Below are positions 17,476 to 25,511 of a DNA stretch of 64,000 nucleotides, one piece after another. A program made the translations under genes and the position numbers. Source of the stretch: Xanthomarina spongicola (GTDB lineage: Bacteria; Bacteroidota; Bacteroidia; Flavobacteriales; Flavobacteriaceae). The first letter of the stretch is position 1. Each line of letters opens with the position of its first letter. The notes under the pieces are model-generated. The model saw nothing but the letters and a program-made list of their open reading frames with translations, had not been told where the DNA came from and searched no databases. The stretch spans positions 479,525-543,524 of the forward strand of contig NZ_QGGP01000002.1 of the NCBI RefSeq assembly GCF_003148645.1. Direction: 5' to 3'.

Positions 17476-18578
17476 AACGATTTATAGGCTTTATTACCAA
17501 AGAATTTTATCATATTTTTAGAGATAGACGCTCATTGTTTATACTTTTTGGAATGCCTATTGTTCAAATTTTACTTTTTGGTTTTGCTATTACAAATGAA
17601 ATTAACAATGTGGATATTGCCATTTTAGATCATTCTAAAGATGCCACTACCAAAGAGATTATTAATAAAATTTCTGCCTCTAAATATTTCAGCATCAAAC
17701 AACTTATTGAACGTGAAGACGATATTGAAGCTGTTTTCAAAAAAGGAAAAGTAAAGGCAGTTTTAAACTTTGAAAAAGATTTCAGTAAAAACCTAGTCAA
17801 AGATCATAAAGCTACAGTTCAAATAATTACAGATGCCACTGACCCTAACACAGCAAATACCATAAGTAATTATGTAAGTTCAATTTTGCAAAAATACCAA
17901 CAAGAACAAAACAAAGCTATTAAGATTAACTATATAATAGTTCCACAACCAAGAATGGTTTATAATCCAGAACTAAAAAGTGTCTATATGTTTGTTCCTG
18001 GCGTTATGACCATTATTTTAATGTTGGTGTCTGCCATGATGACTTCCATTTCCATAACAAGAGAAAAAGAACTTGGTACTATGGAAATTTTATTAGTATC
18101 TCCTATTAAACCTTTTCAAGTCATTATTGGCAAGGTGTTTCCTTATATTTTCCTCTCTATAATCAATGCCATTGTTATTGTTTTATTAAGCATATTCATT
18201 TTTAAAATGCCAGTTCAAGGAAGTCTGTTCTTATTAGGTGTTGAGAGTGTGTTGTTTATTATTTCGGCTTTAGCTTTAGGTATTTTAATTTCAACCATTT
18301 CTGCAACACAGCAAACAGCCATGATGATTTCCTTAATGGGACTAATGCTTCCAGTAATTTTGCTATCTGGCTTTATTTTTCCTATTTCAAGTATGCCTCT
18401 ACCATTACAGATTATAAGTAACGCCATTCCAGCAAAATGGTTTATCATTATTTTAAAAGGGATTATGTTAAAAGGTGTTGGTTTACAATTTATATGGAAA
18501 GAAACATTGATTTTATTGGGAATGACAGTGTTTTTTATTGGGTTAAGTGTGAAAAAGTATAAAATTAGATTGGAATAA
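17472..18578 (+). CDS. ABC-2 type permease (YbhS/YbhR-like), first
   Basis: The 368-residue permease has an N-terminal helix (F-I-G-F-I-T-K-E-F-Y-H-I-F-R-D), a large extracytoplasmic domain of about 140 residues, and five more helices from about residue 170. It carries the ABC-2 motif R-E-K-E-L-G-T-M-E-I-L-L-V-S-P. This architecture is that of ABC-2 exporters joined to HlyD/TolC proteins. The substrate is unknown; in Escherichia coli YbhFSR is linked to export of drugs and cations. One base separates it from the second permease. Confidence 0.92.
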   Translation: MKRFIGFITKEFYHIFRDRRSLFILFGMPIVQILLFGFAITNEINNVDIAILDHSKDATTKEIINKISASKYFSIKQLIEREDDIEAVFKKGKVKAVLNFEKDFSKNLVKDHKATVQIITDATDPNTANTISNYVSSILQKYQQEQNKAIKINYIIVPQPRMVYNPELKSVYMFVPGVMTIILMLVSAMMTSISITREKELGTMEILLVSPIKPFQVIIGKVFPYIFLSIINAIVIVLLSIFIFKMPVQGSLFLLGVESVLFIISALALGILISTISATQQTAMMISLMGLMLPVILLSGFIFPISSMPLPLQIISNAIPAKWFIIILKGIMLKGVGLQFIWKETLILLGMTVFFIGLSVKKYKIRLE

Positions 18579-18579
18579 T

Positions 18580-19701
18580 ATGAAGATAATTTTCTACATC
18601 ATACAAAAGGAGTTCAAGCAAATTTTTAGAAATAAAGGCATGCTTCCTATTATTTTCGTGTTACCACTACTCCAATTGGTTATTCTATCTAATGCTGCAA
18701 CTTTTGAAGTAAAAAACATCAAATTTGCTTATATAGACAACGATCGTAGTTCTTCGTCTAGAGCCTTAATAGAAAAATTCGAGGCATCAACTTATTTTAA
18801 TGTCCTAACCAATTTTCCATCAGAAGCCATTGCAAGTTCAGCGATGTTAAAAGGAGAAGTGGATGTTGTTTTAGAAATACCTTCACATTTTGAACGTAAT
18901 TTGCAAAAAGAGAAAAGGTCAAATCTTGGAATTACTATAAATGCCATAGATGGCGCAGCTGCTGGTGTAGAAAACGTTTATGTTACACAAATAATACAAA
19001 GCTATAACAAGCATATTAAAACGGATTTGATGCAAATTTCAGATACACAAATTCGACCCGTTAACATAGATACAATACCTTTATTTTGGTATAACGAAAC
19101 TCTTAACTATAAAACCTATATGGTTCCAGGAATTCTCGTGCTGTTAGTGACCATGATTACTTTATTTCTTGCAGGAATGAATATTGTTCGTGAAAAAGAA
19201 ATTGGCACCTTAGAGCAAATAAACGTAACACCTATTAAGAAAAGTCAGTTTATTATTGGAAAACTCTTTCCGTTCTGGATTATTGGTATGGGCTTATTAA
19301 CCATAGGATTACTATTAGCAAGGTTGATTTTTGATGTTCCAATGGTAGGGAGTTTGTTATTAATGTATGCTTACACTTCTATTTATATTTTAGTGATACT
19401 AGGTATGGGATTATTTATCTCCAATTTTACTGATACTCAACAACAAGCCATGTTTATAGCTTGGTTTTTTATGGTCATTTTTATATTAATGAGTGGTTTG
19501 TTTACACCTATAGAGAGCATGCCAGAATGGGCTCAAATACTAACAGAATTTAACCCAATTAAATACTTTGTTGAGGTGATGCGTATGGTTATGCTAAAAG
19601 GTTCTGGCTTAATGGACATATTACCACAACTTATCAAGACAATTGTTTATGCTCTTATAATGAATGGCTTAGCTGTTTGGAGTTATAAGAAGACCTCTTA
19701 A
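18580..19701 (+). CDS. ABC-2 type permease (YbhS/YbhR-like), second
   Basis: The 373-residue protein has the same architecture as its upstream neighbour: one N-terminal helix (Q-K-E-F-K-Q-I-F-R-N), a periplasmic domain, then a C-terminal bundle with R-E-K-E-I-G-T-L-E-Q-I-N-V-T-P. The two permeases are similar in layout but clearly diverged, so the membrane part is probably a heterodimer. It is the last core exporter gene and is followed 11 bases later by the LOG-family gene. Confidence 0.92.
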   Translation: MKIIFYIIQKEFKQIFRNKGMLPIIFVLPLLQLVILSNAATFEVKNIKFAYIDNDRSSSSRALIEKFEASTYFNVLTNFPSEAIASSAMLKGEVDVVLEIPSHFERNLQKEKRSNLGITINAIDGAAAGVENVYVTQIIQSYNKHIKTDLMQISDTQIRPVNIDTIPLFWYNETLNYKTYMVPGILVLLVTMITLFLAGMNIVREKEIGTLEQINVTPIKKSQFIIGKLFPFWIIGMGLLTIGLLLARLIFDVPMVGSLLLMYAYTSIYILVILGMGLFISNFTDTQQQAMFIAWFFMVIFILMSGLFTPIESMPEWAQILTEFNPIKYFVEVMRMVMLKGSGLMDILPQLIKTIVYALIMNGLAVWSYKKTS

Positions 19702-19712
19702 ATCACACTACT

Positions 19713-20477
19713 ATGGAAACAAAAAAAAACCATAAACTTTCAACAGACGAATCCTTGTTTGTTAGAGGACCATTATCTCGTTTCAAAGAATTAACCTTTG
19801 CATTTAAAGTGTTTTTTAATTTTATTAACGCATTTAGGAAGATGCATTTTATCGGTCCTTGTGTTACTGTTTTTGGCTCTGCAAGATTTACACAAAACTC
19901 TGAACATTATAAAAATGCTGAAAAAATTGGAGCAGAATTAGCAAAAATAGGATTTACAGTAATGACAGGTGGAGGTCCAGGTATTATGGAGGCAGCTAAC
20001 AAAGGCGCTTTTGAAGCTGGAGGATATTCTGTTGGATGTAATATTATCTTACCCTTTGAACAGAAACCAAATCCCTATCTCCATAAATGGATAAATATTC
20101 CATACTTCTTTGTACGAAAAGTTGTTCTTGTAAAATACTCCTACGCCTTTGTAGTTATGCCAGGAGGTATTGGAACTTTAGATGAACTTTTTGAAGCATT
20201 AACACTTATCCAAACCAAAATAATACAAGATTTTCCTGTGGTTATTTTTGATTCAGAATATCATAAAGAATTATGCCAACACATTGAATTAATGGCAAAA
20301 AATGAGAGTATAAGTCCTGAAGATATGGAATTATTATTTGTAACCGATTCTGTTGAGGAGTTAATTGCTCATATTAGATCTCATTCCATAAAGAAATTTG
20401 GATTGATTAACAAACAAGATAGGCCAAAATGGTGGCTTGGTGAACAAAGAAATAAGACAATTACTCATGAAAAATAA
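19713..20477 (+). CDS. LOG family (TIGR00730) protein
   Basis: The 254-residue Rossmann-fold protein contains both LOG signatures: G-G-G-P-G-I-M-E-A-A-N-K-G-A near residue 90 and P-G-G-I-G-T-L-D-E-L-F-E near 150. Characterised LOG proteins are nucleoside 5-prime-monophosphate phosphoribohydrolases (cytokinin-activating in plants), and many bacterial members act on AMP or other nucleotides. The N-terminal extension of about 45 residues before the Rossmann core is seen in many Bacteroidota homologues. Its gene overlaps the next start by 11 bases, indicating a common transcript. Confidence 0.9.
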   Translation: METKKNHKLSTDESLFVRGPLSRFKELTFAFKVFFNFINAFRKMHFIGPCVTVFGSARFTQNSEHYKNAEKIGAELAKIGFTVMTGGGPGIMEAANKGAFEAGGYSVGCNIILPFEQKPNPYLHKWINIPYFFVRKVVLVKYSYAFVVMPGGIGTLDELFEALTLIQTKIIQDFPVVIFDSEYHKELCQHIELMAKNESISPEDMELLFVTDSVEELIAHIRSHSIKKFGLINKQDRPKWWLGEQRNKTITHEK

Positions 20478-20880
20478 AAAGGTTATACATATAATTAGTG
20501 CAATTGTTCTATTGTTGTTTGCTATACTTACTTTGTTTATGAGTAGCTCGGTAATTTTTGATTGGTTTGATATTAGAGTCAAAGAAGGTAACTATGTCCT
20601 TTTTATTGTTTGGGCAAATTTTATTTGCAGTCTATTATATTTTCTTGCTGCTTATGGTTTTATTAAAGGCCAAAAGTGGACTTTTTCGGTGTTAATATCA
20701 GCTTTAATAATTCTAATCATCAGTTTTATTGCGTTACAATTTTACATTAATAGTGGTGGGATTTATGAAACAAAAACCATAAAAGCCATGATCTTTAGAA
20801 TATTACTAACGTTCACTTTTTCATTAATTGCATTCTTTATGTTTCGTAAAACACTATTAAAAAAAGTAATAAATATGTAA
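20467..20880 (+). CDS. Small four-helix membrane protein, unknown
   Basis: I start it at the ATG at 20467 (M-K-N-K-K-V-I-H-I-I-S), inside the end of the LOG gene. The upstream start at 20437 would need 40 bases of overlap and adds charged residues. The 137-residue product has four hydrophobic segments at about 7-27, 42-62, 70-90 and 105-125 and a basic C-terminus. I recognise no family. Its position between LOG and the outer-membrane barrel gene, with a two-base gap downstream, suggests membership of the same transcription unit. Confidence 0.75.
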   Translation: MKNKKVIHIISAIVLLLFAILTLFMSSSVIFDWFDIRVKEGNYVLFIVWANFICSLLYFLAAYGFIKGQKWTFSVLISALIILIISFIALQFYINSGGIYETKTIKAMIFRILLTFTFSLIAFFMFRKTLLKKVINM

Positions 20881-20882
20881 AA

Positions 20883-21779
20883 ATGAATTTTAGAATAATC
20901 ATTTTGATTCTTGTTTTGAATTCTACCTCTTATTTAATGGCACAGGATTCAGACTCACTTTTACCTAAACTTTCATTAGAAAAAATAGCATTAATCAATC
21001 AAAGTGATAGTTACATTACCTTTCCTACAGATATTGGAAACATAGAACCTTTAATATTTGAAGCCAATATTAACCCTTCATTTGTAATAAGAAAACGAAA
21101 GGATTCTAAACTTATAGCAATATTAACGCCTCAGATTATTATTAGAATGTACAATGAGGACTCCTATCCTATTCGAACACCTAGTTATATTCCTCAAATT
21201 TCTGCTTTTTATCTCTTGAATAATAAAAGTGTGTTAGAATACTCTGTTTTATTTGGACGATTAGCACATCATTCTAATGGCCAAGATGGTGCGTTTTATT
21301 TGGAAGATGGTTCCATAAATTTAGAATCAGGTAATTTTTCAACAAATTTTATTGAATTAGGTTTTATTCAAACTGATTACAGCAATAGATTAAAAGCCAT
21401 TAAAACCTTAAAAAGCTCTATTGAAATTCATCCAAAGTACTGGATGCAAGACGAGTTACAAGGCCTATATAGTGGTTTAAGATGGAACAATGCATTTACT
21501 TCATTTAAGTTTCCTCTAAACAAACCAAAAATACAAGATAGAGCAAAGTTTTCACTAAAGGCTGAAACCATCTTTATGCTAGATAATTATAACGATTTAA
21601 AGATGTTTGACCTAGATAGACTTAACGCCAAGCTTACTTTCTATTACCATCCCAAGTTTTTTGAAGACATCGGTTTCTTTATGCAGCTTTATCATGGTAT
21701 GGATTATTACAATATTTATTTTCAACACCAAATATCTGTCATTAGGTTTGGAATAATGACAGAGATTCTAAGATTTTAA
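20883..21779 (+). CDS. Putative outer-membrane beta-barrel lipid hydrolase (PldA/PagL-like)
   Basis: The 298-residue protein has a signal peptide (residues 1-20, ending L-M-A-Q) and amphipathic strand-like segments ending in Phe, as in outer-membrane barrels. H129/H130-S131-N132-G133 (A-H-H-S-N-G) matches the His-x-Ser or His-Ser active-site motif of outer-membrane phospholipase A and lipid A deacylases. Possible third residues are N or E in N-F-S-T-N-F-I-E-L-G. Either phospholipid or lipid A deacylation is possible, and the assignment rests mainly on this motif and topology. It follows the small membrane protein by two bases. Confidence 0.55.
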   Translation: MNFRIIILILVLNSTSYLMAQDSDSLLPKLSLEKIALINQSDSYITFPTDIGNIEPLIFEANINPSFVIRKRKDSKLIAILTPQIIIRMYNEDSYPIRTPSYIPQISAFYLLNNKSVLEYSVLFGRLAHHSNGQDGAFYLEDGSINLESGNFSTNFIELGFIQTDYSNRLKAIKTLKSSIEIHPKYWMQDELQGLYSGLRWNNAFTSFKFPLNKPKIQDRAKFSLKAETIFMLDNYNDLKMFDLDRLNAKLTFYYHPKFFEDIGFFMQLYHGMDYYNIYFQHQISVIRFGIMTEILRF

Positions 21780-21790
21780 AACTATATATT

Positions 21791-22630
21791 ATGATGAAAA
21801 AACAAGTTTATATTAAAAAAAGTAATGATGAGGTTGAACTTTTTTCGTTTGAAAAGTTAAGACAATCTCTTCTAAATACAGGAGCATGTTTAGAAGTGGT
21901 TGAAACTATAGTGAGTAAAATACAATTGGAGGTTTATGATGGCATATCATCTAATGACATCTATAAAAAAGCTTTTGCTTTATTGAAAAAACATAACAGA
22001 ATCTCAGCTTCTAGATACAGTTTAAAACGGGCTATTTTCGATTTGGGACCTACGGGTTTCCCTTTTGAGAGATTGATTAGTGCACTCTTAAAAGAAAAAG
22101 GATTTAATACAAAAGTAAGTGTTATATTGGATGGAGAATGTGTTACTCATGAAATTGATGTATTAGCAGAAAAGGATGGCAATGTGTATGCTATTGAATG
22201 TAAATTTCATTCGGATGCTAAAGGGTCAAGTAATGTTAGAGTGCCTTTATATATTAATTCCAGATTCTTGGATGTACAAAAACAATGGAATACCAATTCA
22301 AAAAATAAAACACACTTAAAACAAGGTTGGCTGGTAACTAATACCAGATTTACTAAAGATGCTATAGATTATGGGAAATGTATAGGTTTGACTTTGTTAA
22401 GTTGGGACTATCCGAAAAACAATGGTTTAAAAGCAAATATAGACAGCTTGGCTTTATATCCTGTAACTGCTTTAACAACTTTAACGAAGAAAGAAAAACA
22501 CCAACTAATTGATAAAAATATTGTTTTAATTAAAGAATTAGCTAATGCTACTAAAACAATGAAAAGTATTGGAATCTCTGATCTTAGAATACGAAGAATT
22601 CTAAATGAAGTAGAGAAACTTTGTCTTTAA
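21791..22630 (+). CDS. ATP-cone domain fused to Mrr-like restriction endonuclease domain
   Basis: The 279-residue protein starts with an ATP-cone domain (about residues 3-90: V-Y-I-K-K-S-x-D-E-V-E-L-F-S-F-E-K-L-R, later Y-K-K-A-F-x-L-L), the nucleotide-sensing module of NrdR and ribonucleotide reductases. A PD-(D/E)XK nuclease fold follows, with D123, E136 and K138 visible in E-I-D-V-L-A and A-I-E-C-K-F-H. F-E-R-L-I-S-A-L-L-K-E-K-G-F just before it is typical of Mrr_cat-type domains. Nuclease activity gated by ATP/dATP is an inference. It is the last gene of the exporter train, closed by a terminator. Confidence 0.85.
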   Translation: MMKKQVYIKKSNDEVELFSFEKLRQSLLNTGACLEVVETIVSKIQLEVYDGISSNDIYKKAFALLKKHNRISASRYSLKRAIFDLGPTGFPFERLISALLKEKGFNTKVSVILDGECVTHEIDVLAEKDGNVYAIECKFHSDAKGSSNVRVPLYINSRFLDVQKQWNTNSKNKTHLKQGWLVTNTRFTKDAIDYGKCIGLTLLSWDYPKNNGLKANIDSLALYPVTALTTLTKKEKHQLIDKNIVLIKELANATKTMKSIGISDLRIRRILNEVEKLCL

Positions 22631-22635
22631 TAATA

Positions 22636-22672
22636 AAAAAATCCCATCAAAATGAATTGATAGGATTATATA
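22636..22672. terminator. Bidirectional intrinsic terminator
   Basis: The arms 22640-22650 and 22657-22667 (AATCCCATCAA and TTGATAGGATT) pair with one mismatch around a 6-base loop. An A-run lies on the left and an AT-rich tract on the right. It sits between the convergent nuclease and cold-shock genes. Confidence 0.65.
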
Positions 22673-22689
22673 TTATAAGTAATTTGATT

Positions 22690-23151
22690 TTAATCAACAA
22701 TTTTCACACGAACAGCATTCATTCCTTTCATACCTTTTTCAAGTTCGAAAGATACTTTATCGTTTTCTTGAATTTCATCAATTAATCCACTAACGTGGCA
22801 GAAATATTTTTCTTGATTTTCTGAATCTATTATAAATCCAAAACCTTTTGACGAATCGAAAAATGACACTTTTCCTTTTCTAACTGGATCGAATTCTTCT
22901 ATATCGCTATCGTCACGTTTTGGAATACTAACTTCTATACTTTCTGCATCTACCTTTACTTTTAAAGAAGGGTCTGGAGGCGTATCAGTTAAGTTTCCAT
23001 TAAAATCAACATAAGCAAATTGGATACCTTCACTTCCACCAGCTTCTTTTTCTAGCTTTCGAGCTTCCATTTTTTTACGTTTATCTTCGCGTTTTTTTAA
23101 ACGTTTTTTTTCCTTTTCACTTTTATTAAATGTCTGTTGCGATTTTGCCAT
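22690..23151 (-). CDS. Cold-shock domain protein with basic N-terminal extension
   Basis: The 153-residue protein has a highly charged, Lys/Glu-rich helical N-terminus (about residues 1-40), a linker, and a C-terminal cold-shock domain at about 88-153. The RNP1-like motif K-G-F-G-F-I appears, while the RNP2 region is Y-F-C-H-V-S. It should bind single-stranded nucleic acid and act as an RNA chaperone. The extension is typical of Bacteroidota CSD proteins encoded near DEAD-box helicases, as here. A 154-base leader lies between a candidate promoter and the start codon. Confidence 0.88.
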   Translation of the reverse strand: MAKSQQTFNKSEKEKKRLKKREDKRKKMEARKLEKEAGGSEGIQFAYVDFNGNLTDTPPDPSLKVKVDAESIEVSIPKRDDSDIEEFDPVRKGKVSFFDSSKGFGFIIDSENQEKYFCHVSGLIDEIQENDKVSFELEKGMKGMNAVRVKIVD

Positions 23152-23305
23152 TCGTTATTTTAAAATTAATTGATAATGTATTGCTTAAGAAGAAGTTAAA
23201 ATACTAAACGAATGTTTCGATAAGAACCATGTATATTATTAATGAACCTAAAGATATGACTTGCAAAAAAATATTGCTAACTAGGTATATCTCCTTTAAG
23301 TCCTA

Positions 23306-23313
23306 CAAAGATA
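23306..23313 (-). promoter_or_regulatory. Candidate -7 element giving a long cold-shock leader
   Basis: The minus strand reads TATCTTTG, an exact TAnnTTTG match, 154 bases upstream of the cold-shock gene start at 23151. If used, it gives a 5-prime leader of about 145 bases, as in cspA-type genes where the leader controls translation. Confidence 0.4.
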
Positions 23314-23400
23314 AGGGATTCATTTTAATTTATTTAGAGAATTGACTGTATTTTTTTTAAAGACGTAATAAATTATAGCCTTAAAAATATTTCCTAAAAA

Positions 23401-24519
23401 TTACATAACAATCTCTCTAAATGTAATTCCTAATTCTTTTTGCAGATCATGAACTCGTTGTAATTCTCCAGGAATAATTAATGCAATAGAATGTCCTGTT
23501 TTTCCAGCTCTTGCAGTTCTACCACTTCTATGTGTATAATACTCTAGTTGTTCAGGAAGTTGATGATGGATTACAAAAGCTAAATTATTAACATCAATGC
23601 CACGTGCAGAGACATCTGTTGAAATAAGTACTCTAAGAGATTCGTTTTTAAAGGCACGCATCACTTTATCACGCTCCTTTTGTTGCATGTCTCCTTCTAG
23701 TGCTCCAACCGAATATCCTTCGTTTTTAAGGTTTTCAACCAAATTTTGTGTTCCTGCTTTAGTTCTGCAAAAGATAATACCTCTTTCTCCTTTTCTTCTA
23801 TCTAAAATTCGAGTGATGATATTTTCTTTATCTTTTATAGTCGTGCTAATGTATTGATGCGTAATGTTTTCATTAACCAAGCTATCTTTGTTAACTTCAA
23901 TACGAATAGCCTTTTCAGACATATACGTTTTAATAATTTGTTTAATCTCTTCAGGCATAGTTGCAGAAAACAACCAAGTATGTCTATTACCAGTAGTAAA
24001 TTTTAATATATTATTTAATTCATCTTTAAAACCCATACTAAGCATTTCATCAGCTTCATCTAGCACTAAGGTTTTTATATTTTTAATGTCAATCGATTTT
24101 CGCTCAATTAAATCAATTAAACGTCCTGGAGTTGCTACCACAATATGTGTAGGACGCTTTAATGCACTTATTTGTCTATCTATTTTTTCGCCTCCATAAA
24201 CACCTTCAACAAAAATTTTAGAATCTGTGTATTTAGTAAACTTAAATAATTGTTTTTTTATTTGCTGAACCAATTCTCTTGTTGGAGCAAGTATTAAAGC
24301 CTGAATTTGATTTGATGTAGAATCTATTTGATGCAAAATTGGTAATCCAAAAGCAGCTGTTTTTCCTGTTCCAGTTTGTGCTAGTCCAATAAAATCTGTT
24401 TGTGAATTTAGTAAAATAGGAATCGTTTGCTCTTGTATATGCGTAGGTGTTTTAATTCCTAGCTCTTTTAAAGCTTTAACATATTCTTTTTGAATTCCTA
24501 TATCTAAAAAAGTTGCCAT
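23401..24519 (-). CDS. DEAD-box ATP-dependent RNA helicase
   Basis: The 372-residue protein consists of just the two RecA-like domains. Motifs in order: A-Q-T-G-T-G-K-T (I), P-T-R-E-L (Ia), T-P-G-R (Ib), D-E-A-D (II), S-A-T (III), then R-G-I-D and H-R-S-G-R-T-A-R-A-G (V, VI). It lacks the long basic C-terminal tail usual in RhlE or CsdA, so it is a minimal helicase that may rely on partners such as the adjacent cold-shock protein. It unwinds RNA duplexes during ribosome assembly or mRNA turnover. Confidence 0.93.
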   Translation of the reverse strand: MATFLDIGIQKEYVKALKELGIKTPTHIQEQTIPILLNSQTDFIGLAQTGTGKTAAFGLPILHQIDSTSNQIQALILAPTRELVQQIKKQLFKFTKYTDSKIFVEGVYGGEKIDRQISALKRPTHIVVATPGRLIDLIERKSIDIKNIKTLVLDEADEMLSMGFKDELNNILKFTTGNRHTWLFSATMPEEIKQIIKTYMSEKAIRIEVNKDSLVNENITHQYISTTIKDKENIITRILDRRKGERGIIFCRTKAGTQNLVENLKNEGYSVGALEGDMQQKERDKVMRAFKNESLRVLISTDVSARGIDVNNLAFVIHHQLPEQLEYYTHRSGRTARAGKTGHSIALIIPGELQRVHDLQKELGITFREIVM

Positions 24520-24536
24520 ATTATTTAATTAAGTGG

Positions 24537-24544
24537 CAAAGGTA
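24537..24544 (-). promoter_or_regulatory. Candidate -7 element of the DEAD-box helicase gene
   Basis: The minus strand reads TACCTTTG followed by C, an exact TAnnTTTG match, 17 bases upstream of the start codon at 24519. It would give a short leader. Confidence 0.45.
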
Positions 24545-24604
24545 ATGCTATTTACTCTTGTTGGATTAGTTTAATTATAAACTCTTTTAGATATTTAATA
24601 AGTT

Positions 24605-24612
24605 TATCTTTG
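24605..24612 (+). promoter_or_regulatory. Candidate -7 element of rlmF
   Basis: TATCTTTG matches TAnnTTTG exactly and lies 25 bases before the rlmF start codon at 24638, back to back with the helicase promoter in the 118-base divergent spacer. Confidence 0.45.
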
Positions 24613-24637
24613 GCTTATAAGAGTTAAATCAAATAAA

Positions 24638-25501
24638 ATGCATCTTAGAAACATACATCGTAAAGGATATAATTTTGATGAGTTAGTTGAAAATCATAAT
24701 CCATTAGAACGTTTTGTGTTTACTAATGAATACAAAACCAAAACCATTGATTTTAATAAACCAGACGCTGTATTTCATTTAAATAAAGCCTTATTAAAAA
24801 CATATTATCAGATTACAGATTGGCGTATACCAAAGGGTTATTTATGTTCTCCAATTCCTGGAAGAGCAGATTATATACACCAAATAGCAGACTTACTTCA
24901 GGTGCAAGACTCTAAGGACTATATTACTGGTCTTGATATTGGTGTTGGTGCCAATTGTATTTATCCTATTTTAGGTAGTAAAATTTATGGATGGAAAATG
25001 GTTGGATCTGACATACAATTAGAAGCTGTTGAAGCTGCAAAAAACAATATTAGCTTAACCAATAACCTAAAAGATTCCATAGAAATAAGGCATCAATCTA
25101 ATCCAGCTAATATTTTTGAAGGGATAATCCAACCCAATGAACATTATCATTTTACGATGTGTAATCCTCCATTCCATGCATCTAAAGAAGAAGCTTTAAA
25201 AGGCACAAAGTTAAAATTGAAGAATCTTAAAAAGGATGGAGCTACATCACTTAATTTTGGTGGTCAAGCCAATGAACTGTGGTGTAATGGTGGCGAAGCC
25301 TTATTTATAAAACGAATGATTAAACAAAGTAAGGATTTTAAAAATCAAGTAGATTGGTTTACAAGTTTGGTTTCAAAAAAAGAGCATTTACCTAAATTAC
25401 AGAAACAGTTAGTAAAGCTAAATTCAACTTATAAAATAATTGAAATGTTTCAAGGAAACAAGAAAAGTCGCATTCTAGCTTGGTCTTTTAAAGATAATTA
25501 A
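24638..25501 (+). CDS. rlmF: 23S rRNA (adenine(1618)-N(6))-methyltransferase
   Basis: The 287-residue protein begins with the RlmF signature (H-x-R-N-x-H-R-x-G-Y-N-F-D-E-L, then W-x-I-P-K-G-Y-L-C-S-P-I-P-G-R-A-D-Y). It has the SAM-binding G-L-D-I-G-V-G-A-N-C-I-Y-P block near residue 106. The catalytic N6-adenine methyltransferase motif reads C-N-P-P-F-H-A-S at about 176. It methylates A1618 of 23S rRNA (Escherichia coli numbering). It is monocistronic and converges with the leucine-rich T9SS gene, with ten bases between stop codons. Confidence 0.95.
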   Translation: MHLRNIHRKGYNFDELVENHNPLERFVFTNEYKTKTIDFNKPDAVFHLNKALLKTYYQITDWRIPKGYLCSPIPGRADYIHQIADLLQVQDSKDYITGLDIGVGANCIYPILGSKIYGWKMVGSDIQLEAVEAAKNNISLTNNLKDSIEIRHQSNPANIFEGIIQPNEHYHFTMCNPPFHASKEEALKGTKLKLKNLKKDGATSLNFGGQANELWCNGGEALFIKRMIKQSKDFKNQVDWFTSLVSKKEHLPKLQKQLVKLNSTYKIIEMFQGNKKSRILAWSFKDN

Positions 25502-25511
25502 TAAGAAAGGC

